NCBI RefSeq assembly: GCF_007997015.1
Contig: NZ_VOSM01000002.1
Location: 124,001 to 188,000, forward strand
Reading direction: 5' to 3'
From: Lujinxingia vulgaris
Lineage (GTDB): Bacteria > Myxococcota_A > Bradymonadia > Bradymonadales > Bradymonadaceae
Length of the DNA: 64,000 bases
Position numbers and translations under genes: made by a program. This document shows, one piece after another, positions 1 through 10,603 of this stretch. The notes beneath the pieces are model-generated. The model ran no database searches and was not told the origin of the DNA. It worked only from the letters and a program-made list of their open reading frames with translations. The first letter of the stretch is position 1, and each line of letters begins with the position of its first letter.

Positions 1-1713
1 GCTAAAGCGCAGAGGTTCAAGCTGGGCGCGCTCTTCAAACTCTAAGAGCGTCGCTTCCACCAGCTGCAACTCCGAGGTCTCCAGGGCGATGAAGGCGTCG
101 TAGAGCCCGGCGGCTTCATCGGCCAGCTCGGGCGCCCGGGAGATGAGCGCCTCGAGAGGAGAGAGCAGGTCGTCGTAGCGGCCCGCGCGAAGATCGGGGG
201 GACCGCGGCGCAGCGCATCAATCACCACCGCGAGCTCTTCGGGCGCGGCCGGGTGCATTACGAAGCGCGCGGCGATCGCCTCAATGCGCTCGCTTGCCAG
301 GATGGCCCGCTCCTCAGCGCTGAGCACGTCGGCGTCGGGCTTACTCAGGAGCGGCTCGCCAGTGTCGGTGGTGACGCCGGCCAGGATGTCGAGCACCTCG
401 GTGGGCATCGCAAAGACCTTGCGCGGCAGGGGCTCCTCCCGGTCGAGGGCCGGGCCGATAAGATCGATCAGAAACGACGCGCAGTTATGCGTGGTGAAGA
501 AGTAGGGGTAGGCAAAACGCCGCTCCACCTCCCAGATGCGCTCCAGGAGCTGGCGGGTCTGCTGCTTGCTGAGCGCGAGCGGGTAGCGCCGAAGCGTGCG
601 CTGCTCCAGCTGCAGGTAGGTGCGGTCGATGCCCCGGAAGGTCGAGAGGTCGAAGACGGCCAGAAACCCGCCGGCCATGCCTTCGAGCACAAAGCGCAAG
701 GGGTGAATGTCGGAGTCGGTCACCGCCCCGAATTGATAGACATACTCAAAGCCCTGGCTGCGGAAGAGCTCGGCGGAGCGATGTCTCACGTGGATCAATA
801 AATGGCCGAAGAGCGACTCGGGCCGATCGGTGCGCTCGGCGGCAAAGAGCACGTCGACGCCCATCAGGTTGTCGACGTCGGCCCAGCGCTCAAAGGCGGG
901 GCAGTCGTAGGTGGCCGGATCATCGGCGCGCCAGGTGCCCTGCCGCCACTGCGGGTCGAGGTCGTCGAAGAAGTCGGCCAGCACCCGGTTGCGGGTGAAC
1001 TCCTGGCAGCTAAATGTCAGATCGGGGGAGTAGACCGGGGTGCCCAGCTGCGGGTCGAGCTCGATGAGATCTTCTTCGCGAAAGAAAAAAGCCTCGGCGC
1101 TGGTCACGAAGTCGAGGTGGGCGGAGCCTTTGCCCAGGGGGCGCAGGTAGCCGTGGAGGTCGCGGTTGCGTGGGCGGGCGCCGGCATCATCCCAGCCGTT
1201 GATGGAGCGCCAGCGGTAGGTTTGACTCAACGCGTGGGCCTTGTCGGCACGCGCGACCAGCGCGTGGGCGATTGCGCGCTGGCGCCAGAGGCGCTGGCGA
1301 GCCGGTCGCGTCAGCGCGCGCTGGCGATCCAGCGGGCCGTCGGTCTCCATCAAGACCATGTCGTAAATATAAAAAGTGCGGCCGTCTTCGGAGAAGGTCG
1401 GGCAGGCCTCCGTGTAGCGGCCGATGCCGAAGAGGCAGGGGCGAGTACGGCGTTGCAGGTACAGGGGCTCGGAGGCATCGGGGCGAAGCACCGCCGGGAT
1501 GTGAGCGGCGGCCTGCGCCAGCATATCGAGCTCGCCGGGCAGCCAGGGCCCGGGCTCGGCGAAGATGTGGGAGGACGCCAGCGCCTCAACCGCCCGGGGC
1601 GCGTCATCTGGCCAGGAGGCGGGCTCCCGCGGCGGTGGCGCGCTGGCGCAGGCCACGTGTAAAAGCGCGCCCAGCGTCAGCAGGGCCAGAAGCGGGAGGG
1701 TAGAACGCGACAT
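1..1713 (-). CDS. DUF4105-like envelope lipoprotein, 3' end outside window
   Basis: The gene runs off the window; 571 codons are visible without a stop. The N-terminus is a lipoprotein signal: a hydrophobic Leu/Ala stretch, then Leu-His-Val-Ala-Cys with the Cys at residue 22, so the product should be lipid-anchored in the envelope. The body resembles the DUF4105 (Lnb-type periplasmic) family, whose hallmark is an Asn-Cys pair; here FFTTHNCASFL lies near residue 408. The family has no settled activity, although the conserved Cys and His suggest a papain-like hydrolase or transferase. The ATG lies 1 nt beyond the stop of aroBA, so translation is probably coupled. The family call is from memory of the motif. 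Confidence 0.7.
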   Translation of the reverse strand, partial: MSRSTLPLLALLTLGALLHVACASAPPPREPASWPDDAPRAVEALASSHIFAEPGPWLPGELDMLAQAAAHIPAVLRPDASEPLYLQRRTRPCLFGIGRYTEACPTFSEDGRTFYIYDMVLMETDGPLDRQRALTRPARQRLWRQRAIAHALVARADKAHALSQTYRWRSINGWDDAGARPRNRDLHGYLRPLGKGSAHLDFVTSAEAFFFREEDLIELDPQLGTPVYSPDLTFSCQEFTRNRVLADFFDDLDPQWRQGTWRADDPATYDCPAFERWADVDNLMGVDVLFAAERTDRPESLFGHLLIHVRHRSAELFRSQGFEYVYQFGAVTDSDIHPLRFVLEGMAGGFLAVFDLSTFRGIDRTYLQLEQRTLRRYPLALSKQQTRQLLERIWEVERRFAYPYFFTTHNCASFLIDLIGPALDREEPLPRKVFAMPTEVLDILAGVTTDTGEPLLSKPDADVLSAEERAILASERIEAIAARFVMHPAAPEELAVVIDALRRGPPDLRAGRYDDLLSPLEALISRAPELADEAAGLYDAFIALETSELQLVEATLLEFEERAQLEPLRFS

Positions 1714-1714
1714 C

Positions 1715-3955
1715 TCAGTCCAGAGGGGGGAGCGACATATGGGCCTGTGTGATGATGCCCGTTCGGCGCGCCTGACGCCACAGGCCGGGATAGGACTTGG
1801 TGACGCAGCCGGCCTGAGTAAGTGTCAGCGCCTCGGTGTTCACAAGCGCGAGCGCGCACATCGAGAGGCGATGATCGCCGTGGGTCTCAAATCGCGCGTC
1901 TCGGGCGGGCTCGCCGGCCTGCGGCCCCACTTCAAAGCCGTCTTCGGTGGGCGAGATGGTCAGCCCCACGGCGGCCATCGCGTCGGCCAGGGCGTCGATG
2001 CGGTTGCTCTCTTTATGGCGAAGATGCGCCGCGCCAGAGATGCGAACGCCCACAGGCAGGCGCGCGGCAAGAGCCGCGAGGACGGGCGCGAGGTCGGGAG
2101 CGTCGGAAAGATCGACGTCGATGATGTCGCCCGCAGGGTGCTTTTTGAGCGTCTGCGCAAGCGCTGCAAAACGGGCGTCGGGATGATCTTCGCCCGCGGG
2201 CTCCGGAGGCGAAAAGCCTCTGAGGAGCGCATGGATTGCGTGCCAGACGACCGCCGCGCTGGCGTCGCGCGAAAGCTCCAGTCGCACTGGCTCGGCTATT
2301 GTGGGGCCCGGGCTGAGGCGCAGCTCGCCAGGGCTGAGCTCGTCGATCTGAACGCCGACCTGCCGCAACGCGTCCAGCGTAAGATCGAAGTAGGTCTGGC
2401 TGGGCCAGGGTTTGGGGCCGGTGCGCTCGAGCACAAAGGTGTGGCCGGCGGCGGCCAGAAGCGCCAACGCCGAGCCATACTGCGACGAGGGCGCCGCCGC
2501 CACCCGAAGGCGCTCCGGGTGGGTCTGCCACCCGCGCACCTCAAAGCCATCGTCGGTCGCCCGGATCTGCGCGCCCCCCTCCACCAGCGCGTCGATGAGC
2601 GGCTGGTGGGGGCGCTGCAAGAGCCCTGGCGCAAAGCGCAGGCGCGTGATGCCCGGGCGCGTGGCGGCCGCCGCCAGCGCAAAGCGTCCGCCGGTGGCTC
2701 CTTCACCCAGGTAGAGGTCGAGCTCGGTGTGGGCGTCTTCGGCCATCGCCTCAAGCGCGGCCGCGGTCAGGCGCACATCATCGGGGGGCGTCGCATCGAC
2801 GGTGTCGAAATCGACCGGGGCGTGGCGCAACGCCTGGATCACGGCAAAGCGCTGCGCCCGCGACTTATCCACCGGAAGGCGCGGCATGTGGCCTGTGGGC
2901 TCGCCGAGCCAGATTGTGAGCTCGCGTTTTTGCCAGACTTCATAAACCTCGATGAGCGCCTCCCACCACTGCTCGGCGTCCCAGGCGGTGGTCAGCTCGG
3001 GGCGCCCGGGGCCGCGCAGTCCGATGGAGATGAGGCGGCCCTCGCGGCGCTTCTTGTCACCGCGCAACTTCGCCACAAAACGCGTGCGGGTGGCGTCGTC
3101 GAACGAAAAGGGGAGGGGGCGCAGCAGCGGGTCGAGGTGCGCCAGCAGACGGGTGGCCTGGGCGCGCTCCAGCCCCAGGTCGCGGTGGCTTAAGAGGGCG
3201 CAGGCCGCCATCCCCCAGGCCACGGCCGGGCCGTGGGCAAGCCCTCCGAACGCCTCGATGCCGTGGCCGGCGGTATGCCCCAGATTCAAAAAGGTGCGAA
3301 TCCCGCGCTGCTCCCGCGGATCTTCGCTGACAATGCGAAGTTTCAGCGCGATGGCCTGCTCGATCACCTCATCAAGCATCGAGCCCGCTTCGCTCACCGG
3401 GGCGGCCAGCAACTTCTGGAGGGTGGCGGGATCGTCGAAATGCGCCAGCGCCGGCGCATCGTCGAGCCACAGCGCTTTGAGCGCCTCCACCATCCCGGCC
3501 TCCCGCTCATCGAGGGGAAGTGAAGCCAGGAGCTCGCGGCAGATCACCACCCGCGACGCCACATAAAAACTACCCAGCTGGTTTTTATGTTCGCCGAGGT
3601 TCAGAGCCGTCTTTCCGCCGTGGGCCGAGTCCACCATCGCCAGCAGCGTGGAGGGCACATGCCAGAGCTCCACGCCGCGCCAGAGCACGCTGGCCAGAAA
3701 CCCCACCGCGTCGCCCAGCGAGCCGCCGCCCACGCCGATAAGGACCATCGGGCGCGTGGAGCGACGCGCAAGCACCGCCTCGGCAAGCTCTCCCAGGCGC
3801 GCCAGGGTCTTTAAGCCCTCACCGGCCTCCACCACGATGGGCTCGGGCAGCTGTGTGAGCACGTCGGCCGGGAGGTTGGCGTCGGCGATGACCACGCTGT
3901 GGTCGGGAAAGGCAAGATCGCGAAGCGACGAGACGACATCAAGGGTGGGGAGCAT
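1715..3955 (-). CDS. aroBA: Fused 3-dehydroquinate synthase / EPSP synthase (AroB-AroA)
   Basis: A single polypeptide of about 746 residues carries two shikimate enzymes. Residues 1-340 are 3-dehydroquinate synthase: the NAD-binding GGGSLGD, VPSTLLAMVDS, GGKTALN and HKNQLGSF are present, with zinc ligands Glu-157 (VEALK), His-227 (NLGHTAGHG) and His-241 (LAHG). Residues 345-745 are EPSP synthase: LPVDKSRAQR, LLQRP, SSQYGSAL, HLRHKESNRIDAL, THGDHRLSM and KSYPGLW. The usual NSGT-type phosphate loop is degenerate (GEGATGGR). It catalyses the DAHP-to-dehydroquinate and the shikimate-3-phosphate-to-EPSP steps in the cytosol. I chose ATG 3955, which has an AGGTG 9 nt upstream; GTG 3967 is possible. 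It follows cls by about 27 nt and precedes the DUF4105-like gene by 1 nt. Confidence 0.93.
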   Translation of the reverse strand: MLPTLDVVSSLRDLAFPDHSVVIADANLPADVLTQLPEPIVVEAGEGLKTLARLGELAEAVLARRSTRPMVLIGVGGGSLGDAVGFLASVLWRGVELWHVPSTLLAMVDSAHGGKTALNLGEHKNQLGSFYVASRVVICRELLASLPLDEREAGMVEALKALWLDDAPALAHFDDPATLQKLLAAPVSEAGSMLDEVIEQAIALKLRIVSEDPREQRGIRTFLNLGHTAGHGIEAFGGLAHGPAVAWGMAACALLSHRDLGLERAQATRLLAHLDPLLRPLPFSFDDATRTRFVAKLRGDKKRREGRLISIGLRGPGRPELTTAWDAEQWWEALIEVYEVWQKRELTIWLGEPTGHMPRLPVDKSRAQRFAVIQALRHAPVDFDTVDATPPDDVRLTAAALEAMAEDAHTELDLYLGEGATGGRFALAAAATRPGITRLRFAPGLLQRPHQPLIDALVEGGAQIRATDDGFEVRGWQTHPERLRVAAAPSSQYGSALALLAAAGHTFVLERTGPKPWPSQTYFDLTLDALRQVGVQIDELSPGELRLSPGPTIAEPVRLELSRDASAAVVWHAIHALLRGFSPPEPAGEDHPDARFAALAQTLKKHPAGDIIDVDLSDAPDLAPVLAALAARLPVGVRISGAAHLRHKESNRIDALADAMAAVGLTISPTEDGFEVGPQAGEPARDARFETHGDHRLSMCALALVNTEALTLTQAGCVTKSYPGLWRQARRTGIITQAHMSLPPLD

Positions 3956-3982
3956 CGGCAAAAACACCTGGGAAGGTACGAC

Positions 3983-5551
3983 TTAAAGCAGCGGGCTGAG
4001 CAGGCGCGCAAAGCCCTCAAGGAGGCGAGTGCGGTAGGGACGCGTGCGGTGGGCGTCGAGCTCAATCTCGGTGGAGCGGCTCTGGGTTTCAAGGAAAAGT
4101 CGGCACATCTGGCGGTTGAGCGGGTGGCTGTCCAGCACGCAGTTCGCCTCGAAGTTGAGCCGAAAGCTGCGGATGTCCATGTTGGCGCTCCCCATAAAGA
4201 CGTGGTCGCGGTCGTGGACGATGAGCTTGGCGTGCAATACCCGGTCGCGGTACTCGAAGATGCGCACGCCCACCTCCAGAAGTCCCTCCCAGTAGGAGCG
4301 GCCGGCGTGCTGGGTAATGGGCACGTCGCTCTGCTGGGGCACGATGATGCGCACGTCGACCCCGCGCATCGAGGCGGTCTGCAACGCGGCCATAATCGCG
4401 CTGTCGGGCACGAAGTAGGGCGTGATCAGGTAGAGGCGTTCGGTGGCCGAGGTGATGGCCAGAAAGAACATCTTGTGAATCGTATCCAGGGTGTCGTCCG
4501 GGCCGCTGGCGACGACGCGGGCGACGGTGGGGATGGCGCGAGGTTCGGGTTCGGGTGCGCTCTCGGACGTAGTCTGGCCCTCCGGATCGTCCTCGGCTTC
4601 GGTCGCAATGCCGGAGGGGGCGTGGCTGGAAAGTCCACTGAAATAGCGCTCTTCAGCGAGGTCTTCGCCGGTGGCAAAGTGCCAGTCTTCGGCAAAAACC
4701 TCCTGGAGCTGGTAGACGACCGGGCCGCGCAGCTCGACGGCCATATCGAACCAGTCGAGGTAGTCGTCGGCGATGTTGACCCCGCCGGTAAAACCCACCT
4801 CCCCGTCGATGATGAGCAGCTTGCGGTGGTTGCGGAAGTTGACGCGCAGGCGGCGCTCTAAAAGGCGCACCGGCAGGAAGGGGGCGGCGCTGGCGCCGGC
4901 GTCAAGGAGCGGCTTGATGAACTGGCGGCGGATGCTTGAGGAGCCGATGGCGTCGTAGAGGATGCGCACCTCCACGCCGGCGCGGGCGCGCTCGGCCAGA
5001 AGATCGCGGAAACGCTCACCGGTGTGGTCTTCGCGCCAGATGAAGAACTCGAAATGAATGTGGTCTTTGGCCGCCCGGATGGCGTCCTCAAAGGCGTCGA
5101 ACGCCACCGCCGAGGTGGGCAGGGGGCGGGCGAGGTTGTCGCGGGTCGGCGGGAAGATCCCGTGCTCATCGTGAAGGACCAGGTTTCGGGCCGGGGAGAC
5201 CGCGGAGAGCGGGCTGAGGGGGCTGTCGGCGGCGATCTTTGCCTCGTCGTCGGAGCCCCGGGCCAGGTCATGAAAGGATCGCGAGATGCGCGCCTGGGCG
5301 CGCGAGCGTCGTCGTTTTCGCCGCCGCATATGGTTGCGACCGATGATCCACCAGAGCGCCGCGCCGATAAAAGGCATCGCCAGAAGCGTCAGGATCCAGG
5401 CCAGCGCGGCCATCGGGCGTGTGCCCCGCTGCAGAAGTACGGTGGGAATGAAGGCGATCCCCAGCACACGACCGCTCCAGGCGACGGTCGTCCACCAGGT
5501 CCAGTTCCACTCGAAGGTCGCGGGATCAAAGCCGGGAAAAAATTCGAACAT
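3983..5551 (-). CDS. cls: Cardiolipin synthase (phospholipase D superfamily)
   Basis: It should condense phosphatidylglycerol into cardiolipin at the inner membrane. Starting at ATG 5551 (MFEFFPGF), the protein has two N-terminal membrane helices with a short basic loop, as in the PLDNF region of Cls. Two HKD active-site motifs follow: HRKLLIIDGEVGFTGGVN and HAKLIVHDRDHVFMGSAN, each with His, Lys, Asp and the trailing Gly/Ser-x-Asn. The length (522 aa) is normal. A 40-residue acidic/Ser-rich insert separates the two halves. A longer reading upstream exists, but its Arg/Ala-rich residues look non-coding. It is the promoter-proximal gene of the cls-aroBA-DUF4105 unit and diverges from the gene at 5811. 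Confidence 0.9.
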   Translation of the reverse strand: MFEFFPGFDPATFEWNWTWWTTVAWSGRVLGIAFIPTVLLQRGTRPMAALAWILTLLAMPFIGAALWWIIGRNHMRRRKRRRSRAQARISRSFHDLARGSDDEAKIAADSPLSPLSAVSPARNLVLHDEHGIFPPTRDNLARPLPTSAVAFDAFEDAIRAAKDHIHFEFFIWREDHTGERFRDLLAERARAGVEVRILYDAIGSSSIRRQFIKPLLDAGASAAPFLPVRLLERRLRVNFRNHRKLLIIDGEVGFTGGVNIADDYLDWFDMAVELRGPVVYQLQEVFAEDWHFATGEDLAEERYFSGLSSHAPSGIATEAEDDPEGQTTSESAPEPEPRAIPTVARVVASGPDDTLDTIHKMFFLAITSATERLYLITPYFVPDSAIMAALQTASMRGVDVRIIVPQQSDVPITQHAGRSYWEGLLEVGVRIFEYRDRVLHAKLIVHDRDHVFMGSANMDIRSFRLNFEANCVLDSHPLNRQMCRLFLETQSRSTEIELDAHRTRPYRTRLLEGFARLLSPLL

Positions 5552-5810
5552 GGCTCGCCGCCGCAGGCAGGGGGTTAAGGTTTGGCCGGGTCTGAGCACG
5601 GGGAATGAAGCGCTTGTGGCACGGCCCGCCGCGGCGCGCAACCCACAGCGCACGTGTGAAGTTTGCACGGCGCGGCTGCGGTTGCCGCTTATGCGGGTGT
5701 CGCGCTAAGTTCGTGCGGTCGGACACAACAGTGGCGGAGCGCACCGGAGCAGAGGTTTCGGGCGGCGACCGCCGGCGCAGGCCACGTCGATTGAGGATGG
5801 TGAGGTGTTT

Positions 5811-6275
5811 ATGTCGAAGCCCGGATACCACGACCGCACCAACGCGCCCATTGAGTGTCCGCTCAAAAAGAGTGTGATCGCCTGGGCGCGCTGCAAGGAG
5901 TATCGCAGTGAATATAAGTGCCTCTGCAAAGAGGCCCGCGATCGTTTGCGCATTAAGGGGGAAGGCAAAGAGGCGTTTGAAGAGAAGTTGCGCGAGATTC
6001 GTCGACCCATCCCCGACGAGCCCCAGGGCTGGTCAGTGGAGAGGCAGACGCGTTTTTATCTGATCCACGACGAGCACGGTGAGCTCGTACACCGCGCCAC
6101 CAATCAGGCTGAGTGCGCCCATTTCCTGGAGCTCGCCGCCCGCGCCCGCGCCCTCGAAGAAGAAAATGAGCGGCTGTGGGCGCTGCTCGAAGAGGAACTT
6201 CTGGGCCAGGACAACCCCTGGGACCAGGTTGATGAGATGCTGACCGAAGACTCGGCGGCGTACGAAGAGGAGTAG
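5811..6275 (+). CDS. Hypothetical protein with N-terminal Cys motif and C-terminal coiled coil
   Basis: I do not recognise this 154-residue protein. It starts at ATG 5811 with GGTGAGG 5 nt upstream; a GTG 6 nt earlier overlaps that ribosome site and is less likely. It has no signal peptide or membrane segment. The first 45 residues hold four Cys spaced C-x12-C-x8-C-x-C (from ECPLKKS to KCLCKEA), a possible metal site. The C-terminal third is charged and helical (RARALEEENERLWALLEEE), probably a short coiled coil, ending in acidic residues. The next gene starts 5 nt after its stop, so the two are co-transcribed. It is probably a lineage-restricted cytosolic protein. Confidence 0.75.
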   Translation: MSKPGYHDRTNAPIECPLKKSVIAWARCKEYRSEYKCLCKEARDRLRIKGEGKEAFEEKLREIRRPIPDEPQGWSVERQTRFYLIHDEHGELVHRATNQAECAHFLELAARARALEEENERLWALLEEELLGQDNPWDQVDEMLTEDSAAYEEE

Positions 6276-6280
6276 GTTGT

Positions 6281-7630
6281 ATGAAGATGGATGGATGGAA
6301 GTTAAAGGCGGGCGGCGCGGCCGCCGGGCTGGGCGCGATGGTAGCGGCCACCCTTGCGTTGGGAACATCGACGGGCTGTGAAGCGCTCAGCGCGAGCTGC
6401 TCTCAGGTCGAGGGCGAGTATGAGGAGGCGGTGCGCGCCGAAGGCGCGCTGGGCGAGCTCGATCCGCAGGGGGCTCCGCAGATCGCAATGGCGCTGCGCA
6501 TGGACATGGTCAACGACCTGGCCAACCGCGTGCTCTCCACGGTACTTACCGAGACGCTGAATTTTCAGGGCACGATCCCGGTCAGCGGCACGCAGGGGCT
6601 GGACTTCAGCGTGCAGCGCCCCAGCCTGGCGGTGGAGCTTGAGGCCTCGAACGCCTGCGATACCTGCGTGCGCATGAAGGGGGACTGGGGCGGCAACTTC
6701 GGCGTGGACATCCCCGTGATCGGGCGCCAGTCCAGCGCGCTCAACGGCAGCGTCGACTGGACCGTTCCCCTCAGCGTGGAGCGCGACGCCAATGGCGAGG
6801 TCGCCATCTACTTCGATTCGCCGGCCGCAGTGCGCCTGGGCGCGCCGCGCATCACCGGCAGCATCGCGGCGTTGCCCTCCAGCTGGGCGAGCACGCTGGA
6901 GCCGGCGCTGATGAACCTTGTGCAAGAGCGCCTGGCCGATCAGGTGCCGAAGGTGCGCATTGCCGGCTACGCGATGCCCAACTTCGGGGTGGCCGGGCTG
7001 GAGTTTACGCCTTCGGTCTTCAAGCTCGACAACCGCTCCAACGCGCTGATTCTGGGCATTCGCACCAACCTCGATGCGCCCGGCTCCGAGGCCGCCGCGC
7101 TGGGCTCGGCCTTACAGCTTGGCGAGGGCCAGAACGTGGCGCTGGGCGTGCAGCCCGGACTTATCGTGGAAGGTGTGCGCCTGGCGATGCGCGAAGGCAA
7201 GGTGGCGCGCCGCTACACCCTGGCCGGCAATGAGTCCGAAGACGGTCCGACCTACGCCACCATCGACAACCTGCAGGTGGGAAGCGCCGCGGGCAACGCT
7301 GTGCCGCTGGGGCTGAACTTCCGCCTCTTTAACCACGGCGCCGACTGGGGCTGCTTCTCAATGGACGGGCGCGCGGTCTCAGCGCTCAAGGTCGATGAGG
7401 GGCGCGTCTCACTCGATCTTGAGAAAGTTGAGTTTACCGGCTCGCGCATCGCCGATGCGGCCAACTGGGGGGCGGCGCAGTTTGTGACCCGCACCCAGGG
7501 GCTCTTGAGCGCAGCGCTGAACGACAACGTCGTGGTCGGCAACGAGCTCGGTGTGAGCCTGCGCAGCGATCAGATCAGCGCCGGCGCCGGCATGCTTGTC
7601 CTCAAAGGGCAGGGCGCGACCACCGAATAA
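6281..7630 (+). CDS. Unrecognised secreted lipoprotein (about 449 aa)
   Basis: The N-terminus is Lys-rich, then a Gly/Ala/Leu hydrophobic core ending in TSTGC, which fits a lipobox with Cys-33 as the anchor. The rest has no membrane segment. It alternates hydrophobic and polar residues in long strand-like runs, with paired Cys (CDTC) near residue 128. The long amphipathic strands around IAGYAMPNFGVAGLEF and the repeated layout are loosely reminiscent of a TULIP/BPI-type lipid-binding tube. That is only a guess, and I cannot name a family. AGGAG lies 8 nt before ATG 6281. It follows the Cys-motif gene by 5 nt and precedes the rpsB leader. Confidence 0.8.
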   Translation: MKMDGWKLKAGGAAAGLGAMVAATLALGTSTGCEALSASCSQVEGEYEEAVRAEGALGELDPQGAPQIAMALRMDMVNDLANRVLSTVLTETLNFQGTIPVSGTQGLDFSVQRPSLAVELEASNACDTCVRMKGDWGGNFGVDIPVIGRQSSALNGSVDWTVPLSVERDANGEVAIYFDSPAAVRLGAPRITGSIAALPSSWASTLEPALMNLVQERLADQVPKVRIAGYAMPNFGVAGLEFTPSVFKLDNRSNALILGIRTNLDAPGSEAAALGSALQLGEGQNVALGVQPGLIVEGVRLAMREGKVARRYTLAGNESEDGPTYATIDNLQVGSAAGNAVPLGLNFRLFNHGADWGCFSMDGRAVSALKVDEGRVSLDLEKVEFTGSRIADAANWGAAQFVTRTQGLLSAALNDNVVVGNELGVSLRSDQISAGAGMLVLKGQGATTE

Positions 7631-7653
7631 TCACGCTTCAGGATCCGAGGCCG

Positions 7654-7672
7654 GCCCGGGGTTAACCCGGGC
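7654..7672 (+). promoter_or_regulatory. GC-rich hairpin between the lipoprotein gene and rpsB
   Basis: GCCCGGG and CCCGGGC form a 7-bp stem around GTTAA. Only two T follow, so as an intrinsic terminator it is weak. It could be a Rho-assisted end of the upstream gene pair or the first element of the rpsB leader. Confidence 0.4.
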
Positions 7673-7718
7673 TTGCCCACCCCAAAACCCTGTGTTAAGG
7701 GGGGCGTCAAATCCGCAC

Positions 7719-7772
7719 GCCTTCGGACGAAGGCCCCAGGTGCCCCGGTGCGCGAGGTCGCGTTAACCGGGG
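7719..7772 (+). promoter_or_regulatory. Structured 5' leader of rpsB (two adjacent hairpins)
   Basis: Two hairpins sit 60-110 nt before the rpsB start. The first pairs GCCTTCG (7719-7725) with CGAAGGC (7728-7734). The second is longer: CCCCGGT (7743-7749) pairs with ACCGGGG (7766-7772), and inside it CGCG (7751-7754) pairs with CGCG (7759-7762) around AGGT. Autoregulatory leaders upstream of rpsB are known in several bacteria, with S2 as the repressor. This could be such an element, but I have not matched it to a described rpsB motif. Confidence 0.45.
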
Positions 7773-7831
7773 TGGGTGCCGACGGATGATGAAGGCGGAA
7801 GACCAACAAATTCCTCATCAGGAGCAACACC

Positions 7832-8668
7832 ATGAACCAAGTCACGATGCGAGATCTGCTGGAGGCCGGCGTCCACTTCGGTCACCAGACCAACCGTTGG
7901 AACCCCAAAATGCGCCCCTTCATCTTCGGTGAGCGCAACGGCATCCACATCATCGACCTGAGCCAGACGGTTCGCATGTTCGCCGACGCCTACGACTTCG
8001 TCGCCAAGGTGGCGTCGAAGGGCGAGACGATCATGTTCGTCGGTACCAAGAAGCAGGCTCAGGATGCCATCCGCGAGCAGGCCGAGCGCGCCGGTCAGTT
8101 CTACGTGATCAACCGCTGGCTCGGCGGCACGATGACCAACTTCCAGACGATCCGCAACAGCATCAACCGCCTCAAAGAGCTCGACAAGATGTCGCGCGAC
8201 GGCTCCTACGCCAAGTACACCAAGAAAGAAGTCTTGATGTTCGAGCGTGAGAAAGAGCGTCTTGAGAACAACGTCGGCGGTATCCGTGACATGAACGGCG
8301 TGCCCGGCGCCCTCTTCATCATCGATCCGAAGAAAGAAGAGAACGCCGTCAAGGAAGCCAAGAAGCTCGGCATCCCGGTTGTGGCCGTCTGCGACAGCAA
8401 CTGCGACCCGCGTGAGATCGACTACCCGATCCCCGGCAACGATGACGCCATCCGCGCCATCCGCCTCTTCGCCAGCGCGATCGCGGAAGCCTGCCTGGAA
8501 GGCTCCAAGTCCGCCAGCCAGCGTCGCGAGCAGAGCGCCCGTGAAGCGGCCAAAGAGTCGGCCGACTTCAACGCCCCGCAGAAGGGCAAGGCTGCTGAAG
8601 TTGAAGTTCAGCGCGTGAGCCGCCCCGAGAAGTCCGAAGGCGACAGCGGCGAAGCCAAAGCCGAGTAA
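7832..8668 (+). CDS. rpsB: 30S ribosomal protein S2
   Basis: The S2 signatures are clear: [22 protein letters not shown] at the start, [23 protein letters not shown], and the [14 protein letters not shown] region near the C-terminus. S2 binds the head-platform junction of the 30S subunit and is needed to recruit S1. At 278 residues it is about 35-40 longer than E. coli S2. The extra is a C-terminal tail rich in Lys, Glu, Ala and Ser, probably disordered. AGGAG lies 8 nt before the ATG. It heads the rpsB-tsf-pyrH-frr block and is preceded by structured leader RNA. Confidence 0.99.
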   Translation: MNQVTMRDLLEAGVHFGHQTNRWNPKMRPFIFGERNGIHIIDLSQTVRMFADAYDFVAKVASKGETIMFVGTKKQAQDAIREQAERAGQFYVINRWLGGTMTNFQTIRNSINRLKELDKMSRDGSYAKYTKKEVLMFEREKERLENNVGGIRDMNGVPGALFIIDPKKEENAVKEAKKLGIPVVAVCDSNCDPREIDYPIPGNDDAIRAIRLFASAIAEACLEGSKSASQRREQSAREAAKESADFNAPQKGKAAEVEVQRVSRPEKSEGDSGEAKAE

Positions 8669-8687
8669 GACTAAAGGTCACACGCAT

Positions 8688-8734
8688 AACGCGCACTGCA
8701 GTTCGGGATTGTTTGAGCTAAGTGCGCGTTTTTT
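8688..8734 (+). terminator. Intrinsic terminator/attenuator between rpsB and tsf
   Basis: AACGCGCACT (8688-8697) pairs with AGTGCGCGTT (8721-8730) over ten bases around a 23-nt loop, followed by a run of T to 8734. It lies 37 nt before tsf, so it probably lets S2 mRNA accumulate in excess of EF-Ts mRNA, as in the E. coli rpsB-tsf operon. Confidence 0.8.
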
Positions 8735-8771
8735 ATAAGAAATTAGCACCTATACGAGCGAAGGAGCGAAG

Positions 8772-10504
<1,733 letters not shown>

Positions 10505-10603
10505 ACCCAGACCGAGGACGCGGGCTTGCCGCGGAGCGACGCGGGCTTAGCCTGTGTCGGGTCTTCGGCCAAGTTGCTCACGTTTCGTGATAGAGAGGAA
10601 GAG

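Noticed and set aside
3899-4861. Long frames antisense to cls, aroBA, priA, recG, rseP and copA
   Set aside because: They are typical GC-rich shadows of well-supported genes on the other strand, without known motifs or ribosome sites.
7654-7672. Hairpin at 7654 as a strong intrinsic terminator
   Set aside because: Only two T follow the stem, so it is listed as a leader or weak terminator instead.
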